DNA of 64,000 nt from contig NZ_JANEWG010000011.1 of the NCBI RefSeq assembly GCF_028069725.1, positions 49,916-113,915 of the forward strand, written 5' to 3'. This stretch comes from Citrobacter sp. Awk 4. GTDB lineage: Bacteria > Pseudomonadota > Gammaproteobacteria > Enterobacterales > Enterobacteriaceae. The notes under the pieces are model-generated. The model saw only the letters and a list, made by a program, of their open reading frames with translations. It was not told the DNA's origin and did no database searches. Below are positions 62,758 through 64,000 of the stretch, piece after piece. The first letter of the stretch is position 1. The number at the start of each line of letters is the position of its first letter. A program made the position numbers and the translations under genes.

Positions 62758-63867
62758 TTATTTGGCTACCGAGGAAGACCCGTCGGCGTGCCACTGGAAG
62801 ACACCAAATTCAAATCCCTTTAGATCGCCTTTTTCGTCCCATTTCAGCGGCCCAATCACGGTATCAGCCCCGTGTGCTTTCAGATCTTTCACCAAATCCA
62901 GCGGCTCTTTGCTGCCGCTACGCTCCAGGGCCGTCGCCAGTGACTGAACCGCAGCGTAGGTGATCCACACGTACGGACCCGTAGGATCTTTCTTCTCCGC
63001 TTTCAGCGCAGCGACGATAGCGTTGTTTGTCGGGTCCTGGTCATAGCGTTTTGGCATCGTCACCAGCATGCCTTCGCCCGCCTCACCCGCGATGTTAGAC
63101 AATGACGCATTGCCCACGCCTTCCGGTCCCATAAATTGCGTTTTCAGGCCGACAGCACGCGCCTGGCGCAGCATCTGGCCCATTTCCGGGTAGTAACCGC
63201 CGTAATAGACGAAGTCGATGTTGTCTTTTTGCAGACGCGCAATCAGCGCAGAGAAATCTTTCTCGCCGGCCGTGATCCCGTCAAAGAAGACAATATTGGC
63301 GTTGCCCGCTTTCAGGCCATCCTGCACCGAACGCGCCAGCCCTTCGCCGTATTGCTGCTTATCGTGAATGATGGCAATACGCTGCGGCTTCACGGTTTCA
63401 AGAATGTATTTGGCGGCAGTCGGCCCCTGAGAAGAGTCCAGCCCCGCCGTACGCATGATGTGTTCATAGCCGCGCTGCGTCAGCTCCGGGTTCGTCGCCC
63501 CTGGGGTGATCATCAGAATGCCTTCTTCTTCATAGATGTCAGACGCAGGCTGAGTGGAAGAAGAACACAGGTGGCCAATAACATACTGAATGCCGTCGTT
63601 GACGATCTTATTCGCCACCGCCACGGCCTGTTTCGGATCGCAGGCATCGTCATACTCAACGCCGACCAGCTTGTCGCCTTTGATGCCGCCTTTGGCATTG
63701 ATGTCTTTAATGGCCTGACGCGCACCATTAAATTCCATGTCTCCCCATTGCGCCACCGGTCCGGACATCGCCCCGACGACCGCCACTTTAATATCCTCAG
63801 CCATTGCTGCATGCGATATCGCTAATGCAATAACCCCTGCGATGACCGTTTTCGCATTCCGTTTCAT
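62758..63867 (-). CDS. livK: Leucine-specific binding protein LivK
   Basis: Periplasmic leucine-binding protein for LivHMGF. 369 residues, E. coli length. Signal peptide ends about residue 23 ([13 protein letters not shown]); the mature protein has the leucine-binding Venus-flytrap fold and a cysteine pair (CDPKQ, HLCSSS). The E. coli LivJ paralogue is not in the window. First gene of livKHMGF. Confidence 0.97.
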   Translation of the reverse strand: MKRNAKTVIAGVIALAISHAAMAEDIKVAVVGAMSGPVAQWGDMEFNGARQAIKDINAKGGIKGDKLVGVEYDDACDPKQAVAVANKIVNDGIQYVIGHLCSSSTQPASDIYEEEGILMITPGATNPELTQRGYEHIMRTAGLDSSQGPTAAKYILETVKPQRIAIIHDKQQYGEGLARSVQDGLKAGNANIVFFDGITAGEKDFSALIARLQKDNIDFVYYGGYYPEMGQMLRQARAVGLKTQFMGPEGVGNASLSNIAGEAGEGMLVTMPKRYDQDPTNNAIVAALKAEKKDPTGPYVWITYAAVQSLATALERSGSKEPLDLVKDLKAHGADTVIGPLKWDEKGDLKGFEFGVFQWHADGSSSVAK

Positions 63868-64000
63868 TTCTGAGAATCCCCATTTGTGATGTGATTTATA
63901 TTTTGTATTTATATGGTCAAAAAGCAGTCTGTGCTTTTTTTGAACTTCGCTACTTTTATCAATCCCATTAATGGTTTAGCGATGTATTTTAAGAAAATGC
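63868..64000. other. livK leader and upstream region, window end
   Basis: AT-rich. Contains the inverted repeat AAAAAGCA-GTCTG-TGCTTTTT (63919-63939), which in either direction gives a hairpin with a T-rich arm and could be an attenuator or a terminator of a gene to the right. The livK promoter and Lrp sites are expected here but not placed. Confidence 0.5.

Overview
The window is chromosomal core sequence from a member of the Enterobacteriaceae, close to Escherichia, Salmonella and Citrobacter. Nearly every protein aligns end to end with a known E. coli K-12 protein, usually at the same length, and the order from mrcA to livK is that of the K-12 mrcA-livK segment (about 76 min). Several genes found here in K-12 are missing: yhgE, rpnA/yhgA, rtcRBA, yzgL, and the IS/yrh genes near ggt. 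Intact glpR and frequent REP (repetitive extragenic palindrome) units fit a Citrobacter- or Salmonella-like strain; Citrobacter is my best guess, as inference only. I saw no phage, insertion sequence, CRISPR array, tRNA, rRNA, toxin-antitoxin pair or defence island.

Layout. 1-7.7 kb: mrcA (first 7 codons outside the window), nudE, igaA, and the yrfG-hslR-hslO heat-shock/redox cluster. 8-15 kb: pckA, the envZ/ompR osmosensor pair, greB and yhgF (tex). 15.3-18.3 kb: feoABC ferrous iron uptake behind a Fur-box region. 18.3-22.1 kb: bioH (biotin), gntX, nfuA (Fe-S assembly), gntT (gluconate uptake). 22.1-30 kb: the maltose B region, malPQ divergent from malT with MalT boxes between. 30-33.8 kb: glpEGR divergent from glpD. 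33.9-43.3 kb: the glycogen operon glgBXCAP. 43.5-48.5 kb: asd, yhgN, and gntR-gntK-gntU. 48.6-53.9 kb: yhhW, yhhX, the small RNA RyhB, yhhY, ggt and yhhA. 53.8-58.8 kb: the ugpBAECQ glycerol-3-phosphate importer. 59-64 kb: livKHMGF branched-chain amino acid uptake.

How the genes work together. Much of the window handles carbon storage and uptake. MalT drives malPQ, which convert maltodextrin to glucose and glucose-1-phosphate; glgC/glgA/glgB build glycogen and glgX/glgP degrade it. Ugp and glpD bring in and oxidise glycerol-3-phosphate. gntT, gntK and gntU feed gluconate to 6-phosphogluconate under GntR, whose operators are visible before both gntT and gntK. Iron control appears twice: Fur-box-like sequence before feoA and over the ryhB promoter. 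pckA gives the gluconeogenic step from oxaloacetate.

I found no undescribed system. The items most worth checking are small: a structured, coding-like stretch of about 170 bp between ryhB and yhhX, a perfect 14-bp palindrome upstream of greB, an inverted repeat in the asd-glgB gap, an 11-bp-periodic Pho-box-like array before ugpB, and REP units inside the ugp and liv operons.
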